A DNA stretch of 64,000 nt from Armatimonadetes bacterium UBA1398 (GCA_002305165.1 DBQI01000065.1:1-64000), one strand, 5' to 3'. Shown: positions 1 to 8,640, numbered from the stretch's first letter. A program made the numbers and translations. Notes: generated from the letters alone by a model not told the origin.

Positions 1-188
1 GCGAGCCGTTTTCGGGCGGAACCCAGCGGCAACATCGGCACAGCAGCGGGGAGTGAGACCAGGTAGCCATCGGTGGGTTCTGCAACCCGCCGATGGTTGT
101 GGGCCTGCCTGGGCGCATAGCCCTCCATACGAGGCGAACTACCCACTCCCATGCAACAACCTCTAAACACTCTCATGAATAAGGCGGG
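1..188. other. Leading intergenic stretch
   Basis: No convincing coding sequence is visible before the nitroreductase stop. The only structure seen is an inverted repeat at 67-96. A gene ending left of the window cannot be excluded. Confidence 0.4.
67..96. terminator. Hairpin, possible terminator
   Basis: Positions 67-79 and 84-96 form a 13-bp stem with one G-T type mismatch and a 4-nt CTGC loop. On the plus strand it is followed by TTGTGGG, a poor U-tract. It could terminate a gene entering from the left or the minus-strand nitroreductase. Assignment is uncertain. Confidence 0.35.
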
Positions 189-977
189 CTAGGGCTCGCC
201 TCCGCGCCATGGAGCGGGCAGGCGGAATCCGGCGCTCCGTAGGTTGTCGAGAAGTCCCATCGACTCGATCTCGAGCGACTCGCGGGTGAACTGGCCCAGA
301 GCGATCCACTGAGCCCAGTTCTCGATGCCTACCGCGGCCAGACGCTCCCGAACCTCCGGATCGCGACCGGTCTCCCAGTCGGGGTAGCGCTCGGCGTACC
401 ACTGGTCGATCTCCTCATCGCTGGGAACTTGGTAGGAGTTGCGGTGCACCACCGCCTCAAGGGGCAGTCGAGGGCTGGATCCGGGGGCCTCGGCCGGGTA
501 ACCGAGCAGCAGCAGGCCCGCAGGCGCCACGTACTCTGGCGTCCCCAACAAGGACCGGGTGTCCGCGGAGAGGACCGTGCCCTGGTAGCAGGTGCCGAGC
601 CCCAGTCCTTCGGCCGCAATGCACACGTTCTGCAGCGCCAACAGCGCATCGGTGAAGCCAATGAAGAGGCTAACGAGTTCGTCCCGCATGAGGGACACGC
701 CGTGGCGCTGAAACCAGCGTCCGAGCCGATAGGTGTCCACCAAGGCCATGACTGCCAAGGGCGCGGCGTCGGCATTCAGAGACCGCAATCTCGCAGTGTC
801 GTCAATCACCATCAGGGAGTAGTGCTGCAGTCCGCCTGCCGTCGGGGCGCGCACACCCGCCTCGAGGATGCGGTGTAGAACGTCGTCGGGGATGGGGTCC
901 GGTCTGTACTCGCGTATCGACCGGTGGTTGAGGAGAGTCTGGAGCACTGTATTCGTTTCAGCAGACGGTTCGTGCAT
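189..977 (-). CDS. Nitroreductase family flavoprotein
   Basis: Predicted FMN-dependent NAD(P)H oxidoreductase of the nitroreductase superfamily (NfsA/FRP-like), 262 residues, cytoplasmic. The N-terminal segment around residues 17-50 (NHRSIREY, then VRAPTAGGLQHYS) is the usual FMN phosphate- and ring-binding region. A later segment, GLGTCYQGT, and the LLLGYPAE motif are also typical. Length fits the larger NfsA-like members. The C-terminal 60 residues (RYPDWETGRDPEVRERL) form a helical tail found in several uncultured bacterial homologues. Physiological substrate cannot be told from sequence. It stands alone, separated by 95 bases from the permease genes, which run in the same direction. Confidence 0.85.
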   Translation of the reverse strand: MHEPSAETNTVLQTLLNHRSIREYRPDPIPDDVLHRILEAGVRAPTAGGLQHYSLMVIDDTARLRSLNADAAPLAVMALVDTYRLGRWFQRHGVSLMRDELVSLFIGFTDALLALQNVCIAAEGLGLGTCYQGTVLSADTRSLLGTPEYVAPAGLLLLGYPAEAPGSSPRLPLEAVVHRNSYQVPSDEEIDQWYAERYPDWETGRDPEVRERLAAVGIENWAQWIALGQFTRESLEIESMGLLDNLRSAGFRLPAPWRGGEP

Positions 978-1072
978 CCGATGCCTCCCACAAGGCGCGG
1001 GGCGCCTGAGTTAGAAGAGTCTAACCATCAGCCTATCCGCTTCGCGGCAACCCTTCCACCCCAGGAGCTGCG

Positions 1073-2236
1073 TCAGCGGCCACCGAGGCCCGAGAGCTGG
1101 ATGCCCTCGGTGAAGAACCTCTGGTTGAACAGGAAGACGACGAGCACCGGCAGCAGCACGATGACCGAGGCGGCCATCAGTAGGGTCCATTCGGTTCCGT
1201 ACAGGCCCTGAAAGCTGGCGAGACCGATGGGCAGCGTCTTCTTGGCGGTAGAGTTGATGAAGATGAGGGGCCCCATGAAGTCATTCCATGAACCGATGAA
1301 GGTGAAGGTGGCGAGGGTTGCCAGGGCTGGCTTGGAGAGGGGCAGGATGACGTGCCGCAGCACGCCCAGCTTCCCGCAGCCATCGATTCGGGCGGCGTCC
1401 TCGAGCTCCCGGGGGATGCCCATGAAGAACTGCCTCAGCAGGAAGGTGCCGTAGGCCGAAAACAGACCCGGGAGGATGAGGGCCCAGTACGTGTCCACTA
1501 ACCGCAGCTCTCGAAGCAGGATGAAGACCGGGATGAGTGTCACCACTCCCGGAACCATCATGGTGGCCAGATACCCGATGAAGAGCTGCTCGCGCCCAGG
1601 AAACTCCAGGCGTGCGAAGGCGTAAGCTGCCAACGCGCAAGTGAGGAGTTGCCCCAAGGTTACCACTGTCGCCACGAATATGCTGTTCAAGTAGAACATC
1701 ACGAAGGCGTGCTCGACGCGGAAAGCTCTGATGGCCCGGTCGCCGATCCATACGTCTACGAGGTAGAACTCATCTAGCTTGATCGCCTTCCATGCCTCGG
1801 GGTAGTTGCTCCACTGGATGTCGAGCTGCCTCTTGGGTCGTAGGGCCTGCCGCTCGATGAGCAAGTCCTCGTCAGGGGTATCGAGGGCCGCCACCCGCAC
1901 TTGGGTCGGGTCATGCTCGGCGATGAGGGCGTACTCCCTCTCGTCGGTGCCGATGTAGACCTCTCGGTTACGTCCCCTCACCTCGGCCCTCACGTGCTTG
2001 CGAGGGATGAACTCCGGCGGCATCACGAAGACGGCCCCGGGCTGTTTGAGCGAGGTCGACAGCATCCACACCAGCGGGGTGAGCATGGTGACGGCGCCCA
2101 CGGCCAACACGATGTACGTGGCGACGGCTCCCAGGCTGGTCACTCGCGAGCGCGAGCGACCGCTACGCGTCGTCACCGCTGAGGGTGTCTGTTGCGGCGC
2201 CAACGGAGTGCCGAGGCCTGGCAGCGGGCCGCTCAT
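1073..2236 (-). CDS. Sugar ABC transporter permease, MalG type
   Basis: Inner-membrane permease of a carbohydrate (CUT1) ABC importer, 387 residues. The EAA loop that contacts the ATPase is clear (EDAARIDGCG followed by LRHVILPL), as are MalG-type helices and the C-terminal FNQRFFTEG tail. The start was placed at 2236 because this ATG overlaps the TGA of the upstream permease as ATGA; an in-frame longer version would read through that gene. Oddity: between the first membrane helix (about residues 37-60) and the usual NYPEAW segment (143-148) there is an extra hydrophilic stretch of roughly 60 residues (80-140), predicted to lie outside the membrane. No substrate-binding protein or ATPase gene is adjacent, so the sugar is unknown. 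Confidence 0.9.
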   Translation of the reverse strand: MSGPLPGLGTPLAPQQTPSAVTTRSGRSRSRVTSLGAVATYIVLAVGAVTMLTPLVWMLSTSLKQPGAVFVMPPEFIPRKHVRAEVRGRNREVYIGTDEREYALIAEHDPTQVRVAALDTPDEDLLIERQALRPKRQLDIQWSNYPEAWKAIKLDEFYLVDVWIGDRAIRAFRVEHAFVMFYLNSIFVATVVTLGQLLTCALAAYAFARLEFPGREQLFIGYLATMMVPGVVTLIPVFILLRELRLVDTYWALILPGLFSAYGTFLLRQFFMGIPRELEDAARIDGCGKLGVLRHVILPLSKPALATLATFTFIGSWNDFMGPLIFINSTAKKTLPIGLASFQGLYGTEWTLLMAASVIVLLPVLVVFLFNQRFFTEGIQLSGLGGR

Positions 2237-3177
2237 AGGGTCTGCACCCGCTTCCCGCCATGCTTGTAGGTGACGAGAGTGAACCCGAACACCAGCAGGA
2301 ACAGGACCCACGCTATCGCGGCGGCATAGCCCATGCGGAACCACTCGAAGGCGTTCTGGTAGATGAAGTACATGAGGGTGGTGGTGGAGCCCGCCGGTCC
2401 GCCTTGGGTGATCAGGAACGCCTGGCTGAAGCCACCTTGGAATCCTCCGATGATGCTCATGATGGTGATGAAGAAGGTCGTCGGGCCGAGGAGCGGGAGC
2501 GTGACGTGCCGCAGCTTGCCCCACCAGCCGGCTCCGTCCAACTCCGCGGCCTCATAGAGGTCCCTGGGAATCCCCTGCAGACCCGCGAGGTAGAGCAGGC
2601 AGTTGTAACCCCCTACCCCGCCCCAGATGCCCATGATGATGAAGGCAGGCTTCGTGAGAGCGGGGTTATCGAGCCAAGCAGGCCCCATACCCACGGTCGA
2701 ACGCAGGAACGCGTTGATGAGCCCCCACTGGGTGTTCAGGAGCCACTGCCATAGCAGGCAGATGGGCACGGCGGGCAGGATGGATGGCAGGAAGTAGACG
2801 GATCGTCCGGCGACCATTCCGGGCAGCTTCTGGCTCATGAGCATCGCCAGGAATAGGCTTCCGGCCATGCCGATGGGGATGCCGAGCATAAGGTAGATGG
2901 TGTTGTAGAGGTACTGCCAGAAGCGCTCGTCCCTCGGGGCCAATACGCCATCGACCTCGTGCACTCCCAGCAGCCTCTGGAAGTTCTCCAGACCGACGAA
3001 CTCGGCGGTGTCGATGGGACGCACCACGTCCCAACGGTAGAACGAGAGGAGCAGGGCCGCTCCCACGGGCAGGAGTGTGAATACCAGGAACCCCAGGAGG
3101 TTAGGCAGGACGAAGGCATAGGACCCAAGCCAGTCCCTCCACCTGCGTGGAGCGCACTGCCGCGTGGGCGCGTTCAT
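2233..3177 (-). CDS. Sugar ABC transporter permease, MalF/UgpA type
   Basis: Partner permease of the CUT1 importer, about 314 residues, with six to seven membrane helices. The N terminus (YAFVLPNLLGFLVFTLLPVG) and EAA loop (YEAAELDGAG, LRHVTLPLLGP) are diagnostic. Its last four bases overlap the next permease (ATGA), indicating translational coupling and a 1:1 heterodimer. The start at 3177 precedes the sequence NAPTRQCAP; a GTG 84 bases upstream with a G-rich run beside it is an alternative, so the exact start is uncertain. As with many family members, the ATPase may be shared and encoded elsewhere. Confidence 0.88.
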   Translation of the reverse strand: MNAPTRQCAPRRWRDWLGSYAFVLPNLLGFLVFTLLPVGAALLLSFYRWDVVRPIDTAEFVGLENFQRLLGVHEVDGVLAPRDERFWQYLYNTIYLMLGIPIGMAGSLFLAMLMSQKLPGMVAGRSVYFLPSILPAVPICLLWQWLLNTQWGLINAFLRSTVGMGPAWLDNPALTKPAFIIMGIWGGVGGYNCLLYLAGLQGIPRDLYEAAELDGAGWWGKLRHVTLPLLGPTTFFITIMSIIGGFQGGFSQAFLITQGGPAGSTTTLMYFIYQNAFEWFRMGYAAAIAWVLFLLVFGFTLVTYKHGGKRVQTL

Positions 3178-3301
3178 GCTCTGGTCACTCAAGGGCAGGC
3201 TCACCCCCCCAGAGTGCTCCCGCCATGGATGGCCTCGGCCCTCCACCATCGGCCTCGGCGCGGGGGAATGGATGCGGGTGGGCACTCATCGTCAGGACCG
3301 G

Positions 3302-3655
3302 CTAGAACTCGTCGTCCATGCCGTCGCCGAGGTCGTCGTAGTCGTCGGAGTCCGAATACGTGGAGACGCGTCGGCCCACGTAGACCTCCATGACGAGCTC
3401 CACCGGGGTCCAACCCGGGGATAGGCTCTCCACGATCTCGCTGTTGATGAGGTCGATCACCGCCTCCTCATCCTCGGGCTCGAACTCGTCGAGGAGGATA
3501 ACGGAGCCGTAGATGGAGTCGACGGCAGTGGTTCCCATATAGTGGAGGTCGAGGAACCCCACCAGGTCATCGTCGGCGTCGTACATGGCGTACCGCTCCG
3601 AGCTTGGCGTGCGCACGACACGGGAGAAGCGAACGTTGCTCATCGGGTCGGCCAT
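3302..3655 (-). CDS. Small acidic conserved-looking protein
   Basis: Protein of 117 residues with no family I can name. The start at 3655 has a good GGAGG site about eight bases upstream. The first 60 residues look like a small beta-rich domain (VRFSRVVRTPSSERYAMYD, then VGFLDLHYMG). The C terminus is strongly acidic, ending in a run of Asp, Ser and Tyr (SDSDDYDDLGDGMDDEF). No signal peptide or membrane helix. It lies 118 bases from the downstream permease and 118 from the upstream membrane ferredoxin gene, so it may be monocistronic. Function unknown. Confidence 0.7.
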   Translation of the reverse strand: MADPMSNVRFSRVVRTPSSERYAMYDADDDLVGFLDLHYMGTTAVDSIYGSVILLDEFEPEDEEAVIDLINSEIVESLSPGWTPVELVMEVYVGRRVSTYSDSDDYDDLGDGMDDEF

Positions 3656-3773
3656 GGCTGTGCCTCCACTCGCCGCCCCAGCGCGGCGTGCTAGGCCGAG
3701 CGGAGCCCGGCATGGCGCGTCTTCTTCCCGAGTTGGGCCGCGACCTGCGCCCGCCCGGCTCCTCCTGAGTGGA

Positions 3774-4910
3774 TCACTGCTTCGGCGGCAGGCTGGACAC
3801 GTAGCCATCTCTCGGCATGTCGAAGATCACGGCCTTGGTCGGGCACACCTCCACGCACGCGCCACACGCGAAGCAGTCAGGCAGCCCCACGGCGCGGCCG
3901 TCCGAGTTGATGCGGGCGTCCGCCGCGCGGCTGGGACACTCCCTAACGCACTTCTGGCACCGCACACAGAGATCCGTGCTCACGCGCACACGGGCCAGGG
4001 AGAAGTGCTCGGCGACCCACGACCAGAGGCCAAAGGGGCAGATCAAGTGGCAATAGGGTCGGTACCAGAAGAGGCAGAGGAGGAACGCAAAGATCAGGAC
4101 CCACCATGGGAAGGCGATGGTCCAGTTGAATACCTTGAAGAGATTCGCGTAGTGGTACAACACGAGCTTGTCGATCCCGAAGATCCAGCCGAACAGGAAG
4201 CACAACACCAAGCCGAACAGAAGCACCCTCAGCGCATTGGTCAACCAGAAGGGTGGCTTCCACTTCTTGGCGGGAGAGAAGCGATGGATCACATCCTGCA
4301 GCGACCCGAGTGGGCACCCCCAGCCGCAGATGAGCTTGTTGCCCGCGATGGCAAGTAGCGTGAAGGCTAGGAGCGTCAGGGCACGATCGACTGGCTGTCC
4401 CTCGAGGCCGGCGAGGTACTTGATGGCCTTCACGAAGCTCTCCATCGGGTTGGTCTGGCCGCCGAACCAGAGCCCGAAAACCAGCACGCCCGCGGCCAAC
4501 AGGGCCCAGCGCCATCTGCTGAAGTCACGGCGCGAGTGGAGCGCCAGTAGCCCGATCACGCAGGCGACCCCGAACAGCGGGAAAACGGCCAGGGTGTACC
4601 AGTCCACCGAACTCTCCTCCGCGAGGTGCTCCAGAGCCTCGCGGACACCTGCCTCGCCAGCGGGGAGGTCGGCAACGTGGACGCCCGTCACCGGCCATTG
4701 GCGCGCATCCGCGTAGTCGTGGGAAAGCATATGGATCAGCTTGCCCACCGGCACGTTGTTCTCATTGGCGTGCCTCTGGAGCGCCCAGTTGGGGTTGGTG
4801 ATCACCTCGGGCTCTCCAGTCGCGGTGACGGCATAGTAGGCTGCCATCATCACACAGGCCGAGACGACGAGGACGATGGGTACCGCCCGCCGTCCGATCG
4901 ATTGCGTCAT
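3774..4910 (-). CDS. NapH-like membrane 4Fe-4S protein
   Basis: Polytopic membrane iron-sulfur protein of the NapH/NosR/CcoG group, 378 residues. Visible elements in order: an N-terminal anchor followed by an extracytoplasmic loop of about 80 residues; several membrane helices; the family motif CGWGCPLGS (Cys195 and Cys199); a second membrane motif CHLICPFG; then a C-terminal pair of ferredoxin clusters (CVRCQKCVRECP and CFACGACVEVCP). Such proteins pass electrons between quinol and soluble or periplasmic partners. The start at 4910 has GGGAGG eleven bases upstream. It is divergent from the acyl-CoA dehydrogenase/Etf genes, which suggests, but does not prove, a shared electron pathway. Confidence 0.85.
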   Translation of the reverse strand: MTQSIGRRAVPIVLVVSACVMMAAYYAVTATGEPEVITNPNWALQRHANENNVPVGKLIHMLSHDYADARQWPVTGVHVADLPAGEAGVREALEHLAEESSVDWYTLAVFPLFGVACVIGLLALHSRRDFSRWRWALLAAGVLVFGLWFGGQTNPMESFVKAIKYLAGLEGQPVDRALTLLAFTLLAIAGNKLICGWGCPLGSLQDVIHRFSPAKKWKPPFWLTNALRVLLFGLVLCFLFGWIFGIDKLVLYHYANLFKVFNWTIAFPWWVLIFAFLLCLFWYRPYCHLICPFGLWSWVAEHFSLARVRVSTDLCVRCQKCVRECPSRAADARINSDGRAVGLPDCFACGACVEVCPTKAVIFDMPRDGYVSSLPPKQ

Positions 4911-5373
4911 ATCTAAGGGCCTCCCTATGTGGCGAGGACTACGCCACAGTGGCATGAGACGTCGCGGAACTCCGCCGTATTCCACGGGATGTTCGCCTCT
5001 ACCGGCTGGCACTCATGCTAACTGTGAGCTGCAGCATCCTGGGCAAGGGTGGGGGTGCCGGCGCAACAGCCTGGCATGGCCTATGGGAGGGCGCGTCGGT
5101 GGAGGTGATCCAGCTACCGCATAGTGGCTCGGTGCTTGATAGCTGCTGAAGCCCCTCTGGCGGCCACAGCCGGCAAAGGTTATCATACCCCCGCGTCGAA
5201 CACTGGGGCCGTGCCTGGTCGCAGACCAGGCCGTTTTGGTACGCCTGGCTCGGCCCACCGTGGATCAGCCAGTCCTTCCCGGGACGGTGTCACCCTTTCG
5301 GGAGAGCCTCAAGCACTAGATTGAGCGAGCCCGCGCTCATTCGGCACGGGTGCTCGCGAGGGGAGCTGTCGGC
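4911..5373. other. Divergent intergenic region with hairpin
   Basis: This 463-base gap separates the NapH-like gene from the acyl-CoA dehydrogenase and must hold both promoters. I could not pick a convincing -35/-10 pair. It contains the hairpin at 5213-5231 and, at 5101-5114, a 14-base match to the complement of the conserved 16S rRNA 3' end. A 66-codon frame at 5124-5324 is possible but has no recognisable features. Confidence 0.5.
5213..5231 (+). terminator. Terminator-like hairpin upstream of acyl-CoA dehydrogenase
   Basis: Perfect 8-bp stem (GCCTGGTC with GACCAGGC) with a 3-nt loop, followed on the plus strand by CGTTTTGG. It lies 143 bases before the dehydrogenase start, so it could be an attenuator in its leader or the end of a short transcript beginning in the gap. 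Confidence 0.4.
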
Positions 5374-6510
5374 ATGGACTTCGAGTTCAGTGAGGATCAG
5401 CAAGCGGTACTCGATGCGGTGCGGGAGTTCTGCGAGGAGGAACTGAAGCCGAAGGCAGAAGAGACGGACGCCTCGGGCGAGTTCCCGTGGGAGAACCTCC
5501 GGAAGATGGCCGAGTTGGATCTCTTCGGGATCCCTGTGTCTGAGGAGTATGGCGGCCTCGGCATGGACTTCCTCACCTGGGCCGCCGTAGGTATGGAGAT
5601 CTCCCAGGCATGCACCACGACCGGCGCGGTATTCGGCGCCCATATGCTCGCGCAGTATCCCCTGATGCTCTTCGGGACCGAGGAGCAGAAGCGAAAGTAC
5701 CTCACTCCCCTCGCGACGGGTGAGAAGATCGGGGCCTTCGGTCTGACCGAGCCCGGCGCGGGCTCCGACGCGGGCAACGTGCGCACGAGCGCCGTGCTGC
5801 AGGACGGCTACTATGTCCTCAACGGCAGTAAGATCTTCATCACCAACGCGGGTCCGGCGGAGATCTACATTGTCATTGGCAACCTCCGGCCGGATCGCGG
5901 CGCTCGCGGCATGACCGCCTTCATCTTCGAGACGGGCTACGAGGGCTTCACCATCGGCAAGAACGAGAAGAAGATGGCGTTCCCCTCGTTGCCGAACCGG
6001 GAGCTCATCTTCCAGGACGCCAAGACTCCTGCGGAGAACGTCCTGGCCGGCGAGAAGCGGGGCTTCCGCGTGGCCATGCAGACCCTGGATGTTGGCCGAA
6101 TCGGCATGGGCATCGGTGCCGTGGGAGTTGCGGAGGCCGCGCTGAAGCACGCCCTGAGCTACGCCAAGGAGAGGGTTCAGTTCGGTCAGCCCATCTCGGC
6201 CTTCCAGGCCATTCAGGTAAAGCTGGCGGACATGGCGACGGAGATCGAGTGCGCTCGGCTCCTGTGCCTCCAAGCAGCATGGCTCAAGGACACGGGCAAG
6301 CCCTTCGAGAAGCAGGCCGCTATGGCCAAGCTGTTCGCCTCCGAGGTCGCCATGCGAACCACTACCCAGGCGGTCCAGGTCCTGGGCGGCTACGGGTACA
6401 CGAAGGAATTCCCCGTCGAGCGGCTCATGCGCGAGGCGAAGCTTTTCGAGATCGTTGAGGGCACCTCGGAAATTCAGCGCCTCGTCATCGCCAATCACAT
6501 CCTGAAGTAG
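5374..6510 (+). CDS. Acyl-CoA dehydrogenase (butyryl-CoA dehydrogenase-like)
   Basis: FAD enzyme oxidising acyl-CoA to trans-2-enoyl-CoA, or running in reverse with a bifurcating Etf; 378 residues, cytoplasmic. Characteristic motifs are FGLTEPGAGSDAG (flavin and substrate binding), the RxxFG segment in ERVQFGQPISAFQ, QVLGGYGYTKEFPVERLMR, and the catalytic-base region IVEGTSEIQR near the C terminus, where the Glu of EGT corresponds to the short-chain dehydrogenase base. The start at 5374 has GGGAG nine bases upstream. EtfB begins 11 bases after the stop and EtfA follows, so its electron acceptor is encoded in the same operon. Chain length preference cannot be stated. Confidence 0.92.
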   Translation: MDFEFSEDQQAVLDAVREFCEEELKPKAEETDASGEFPWENLRKMAELDLFGIPVSEEYGGLGMDFLTWAAVGMEISQACTTTGAVFGAHMLAQYPLMLFGTEEQKRKYLTPLATGEKIGAFGLTEPGAGSDAGNVRTSAVLQDGYYVLNGSKIFITNAGPAEIYIVIGNLRPDRGARGMTAFIFETGYEGFTIGKNEKKMAFPSLPNRELIFQDAKTPAENVLAGEKRGFRVAMQTLDVGRIGMGIGAVGVAEAALKHALSYAKERVQFGQPISAFQAIQVKLADMATEIECARLLCLQAAWLKDTGKPFEKQAAMAKLFASEVAMRTTTQAVQVLGGYGYTKEFPVERLMREAKLFEIVEGTSEIQRLVIANHILK

Positions 6511-6521
6511 GGAGCGCGCTG

Positions 6522-7322
6522 TTGAAGATCGTTGTCTGCATCAAGCAGGTACCAGCCACGACCAATGTGCGGATCGACCCCGAGACGAACGCCCTGATCC
6601 GTGAGGGTGTTGAGTCCCAGGTCAATCCTTTCGATGAGAACGCCCTCGAGGCGGCCCTTCAGGTCAAGGACGGCTACGACGGGGAGTGCCAGGTCATCGC
6701 CTTGACCATGGGCCCCCCTCAAGCCGAGGCCGCTCTCCGTGACGCCGTCGCAATGGGTTGCGACGACGCGATCCTGCTGACTGACGGCGCCTTCCGGGGC
6801 GCGGATACCCTGGCTACCTCATACACCCTCGCGCAGGCGATCCGGCGGATTGGCGACGTGGATCTGGTTCTCTGCGGCAAGCAAGCCATCGATGGTGACA
6901 CGGCCCAAGTGGGGCCGGGCGTCGCCGAGCACCTCGGCGTGCCCCAGATCACCTTCGCCATAGAGCTGTCGCTAGAGGGAAGGAAGATCACCGCCAAACG
7001 CATGCTGGAGGACAGTTTCGAGGTCGTCGAGTGTCGTATGCCAGCCGTTGTCACAGTGGTGAAGCAGATCAACGACCCACGTCGCGCCTCCATGAAGAAC
7101 GTTCTGAAGGCGCGGAAGCGGGAGATCACGCGATGGACGGCGGAGGACATCGATGCTGACCCGGACCGGATCGGCTTCCAAGGGTCACCGACGGTGGTCT
7201 GGAAGGTGTTCGCGCCCGAGGGTCGCAAGGGCGGTCGGAAGCTGGAGGGCGAGGTCGGGGACGTCGTGCATGCCTTGGCCGACGAGATCCTGGAGATACG
7301 CAAGGGCCTGAGCACGGCGTAG
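6522..7322 (+). CDS. etfB: Electron transfer flavoprotein beta subunit
   Basis: Small subunit of Etf, 266 residues, beginning at a TTG just downstream of a GGAG. The N terminus MKIVVCIKQVP and the segments VNPFDENALEAAL and GKQAIDGDTAQVGPG are typical of EtfB; the last binds the nucleotide (AMP, or a second FAD in bifurcating forms). The TLATSYTLAQAI segment is also conserved. The QAIDGDTAQVGP form resembles EtfB from electron-bifurcating anaerobes rather than mitochondrial Etf, but this needs a phylogenetic test. It follows the dehydrogenase by 11 bases and precedes etfA by 107 bases. Confidence 0.93.
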   Translation: MKIVVCIKQVPATTNVRIDPETNALIREGVESQVNPFDENALEAALQVKDGYDGECQVIALTMGPPQAEAALRDAVAMGCDDAILLTDGAFRGADTLATSYTLAQAIRRIGDVDLVLCGKQAIDGDTAQVGPGVAEHLGVPQITFAIELSLEGRKITAKRMLEDSFEVVECRMPAVVTVVKQINDPRRASMKNVLKARKREITRWTAEDIDADPDRIGFQGSPTVVWKVFAPEGRKGGRKLEGEVGDVVHALADEILEIRKGLSTA

Positions 7323-7429
7323 GAACGCCCTCGCCCACGCGAGGAGCACTGACCTTGCTCGCGCCTACGGCAGGGCAAGCCCCGGCGCGCTTGGTGACAA
7401 CTGACCCATAGAGAACGGATCCGCAACCA

Positions 7430-8626
7430 ATGGCTCTGAACATCAAAGAGGAACTCTGCACGGCCTGTGGCCTCTGTGTGCGCGTCTGCCCATACGAGGG
7501 CGTCGTCGTGGAGGGCAACACGGCCGTCTTCACCGAGCGCTGCAACCTCTGCGGCCAGTGCGTCTCCTCGTGCCCCGTCGACGCGATCGTCGTGGAGCTC
7601 CCGAAGAAGGGCGACGTTGACACGAGTCTCTGGTCGAACGTCTGGGTGCTGGCCGAGACCGAGGACGGTCGCCTGAAGGGCGGGACCATCGAGCTCCTTG
7701 GCCAGGGCCGGCTCCTCGCCGAGGCGCGCGGCTGCGCCCTGGAGGGCGTCGTTCTGGGCGACCGGTGCGACGAACTCGCCAAGGACATGATCGCCTTCGG
7801 AGCGGACAAGGTGTACGTGGTTGAGGACCCGGTGCTGGCACGCTATCGCACCGGGCCGTTCGCCTCGGTCATTGCCGGACTCATCCATGACCGGAAGCCC
7901 GAGATGGTGTTGATCTCAGCGACGCCCCAGGGACGCGACCTGGGATCGCGGCTCGCGGCGAGGATCGGCGCGGGCTTGACCGCCGACTGCACGGGGCTCT
8001 CGATCTGGGACGAGGAGCCGCTCCTCCTGCAGACCCGCCCCGCCTTTGGTGGCAACATCATGGCGAGCATCCTGTGCCGCGAGGCTCGGCCGCAGATGTC
8101 CACCGTCCGTCCCAACGTGTTCAAGAAGCCCCAGGCAGACCCGAGCCGCACCGGCGCCATCGAGAGGGTCGCCGTCCATCTCGACGAGAAGCATGCCATG
8201 ACGAAGATCCTGGAGGTCATCCGCGAGGAGGGTGGCGAGGAGGTAAACCTCGCGGACGCTCAGATCATCGTCTCCGGGGGCCGGGGGATCCAGGCGCCTG
8301 AGAACTTCGCGCTGATCCGCTCTCTGGCCGAGGTGTTGGGGGCCGCCGTAGGAGCCTCGCGCGCGACCGTTGACGCAGGCTGGATCTCGGCCACCCACCA
8401 GGTTGGCCAAACCGGCAAAACAGTCTCGCCTAAGCTGTACATCGCGTGCGGGATCTCGGGCGCGATACAGCACCTGGCCGGCATGAGCAGCTCCGACTAC
8501 ATCATCGCCATCAATCGAGACCCCTCGGCGCCCATCTTCGAGGTTGCGGACCTAGGCGTCGTGGGCGATGTGTTCCAGGTCGTGCCCGCTCTGCGTGAGG
8601 AGCTCGCGAAGCGCCTCGCCGAGTGA
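7430..8626 (+). CDS. etfA: Electron transfer flavoprotein alpha subunit with N-terminal ferredoxin
   Basis: FAD-binding large Etf subunit, 398 residues, extended at the N terminus by a two-cluster ferredoxin domain of about 60 residues (CTACGLCVRVCP and CNLCGQCVSSCP). The Etf core follows: NVWVLAETEDG, then the C-terminal FAD domain with SGGRGIQAPENF, GWISATHQVGQTGKTV, YIACGISGAIQHLAG and AINRDPSAPIF. Ferredoxin-fused EtfA is known from caffeyl-CoA reductase (CarE) and related bifurcating systems, where the extra clusters relay electrons to or from a soluble carrier. The upstream ribosome site is weak. The NapH-like protein encoded 2.5 kb away is a candidate membrane partner. Confidence 0.93.
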   Translation: MALNIKEELCTACGLCVRVCPYEGVVVEGNTAVFTERCNLCGQCVSSCPVDAIVVELPKKGDVDTSLWSNVWVLAETEDGRLKGGTIELLGQGRLLAEARGCALEGVVLGDRCDELAKDMIAFGADKVYVVEDPVLARYRTGPFASVIAGLIHDRKPEMVLISATPQGRDLGSRLAARIGAGLTADCTGLSIWDEEPLLLQTRPAFGGNIMASILCREARPQMSTVRPNVFKKPQADPSRTGAIERVAVHLDEKHAMTKILEVIREEGGEEVNLADAQIIVSGGRGIQAPENFALIRSLAEVLGAAVGASRATVDAGWISATHQVGQTGKTVSPKLYIACGISGAIQHLAGMSSSDYIIAINRDPSAPIFEVADLGVVGDVFQVVPALREELAKRLAE

Positions 8627-8640
8627 CGCGAGGCGCTTCG
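8607..8640. terminator. Bidirectional hairpin between convergent genes
   Basis: Perfect 12-bp inverted repeat (8607-8618 with 8629-8640) around a 10-nt loop that contains the etfA stop codon. It lies between the ends of etfA and the minus-strand propeller gene. No U-tract follows on either side, so it may act with Rho or mainly protect the 3' ends. Confidence 0.55.

Noticed and set aside
5101..5120. Possible 16S rRNA gene end because of a 14-base match to its 3' tail
   Set aside because: No further 16S sequence flanks the match on either strand; at most it is a long Shine-Dalgarno sequence.
5124..5324. 66-codon frame in the acyl-CoA dehydrogenase leader
   Set aside because: Arg/Pro/Gly-rich with no features, and it contains the hairpin. 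Kept only as part of the leader observation.
5290..6498. 402-codon minus-strand frame opposite acyl-CoA dehydrogenase
   Set aside because: Mirror of a strongly conserved enzyme; no ribosome site or protein features.
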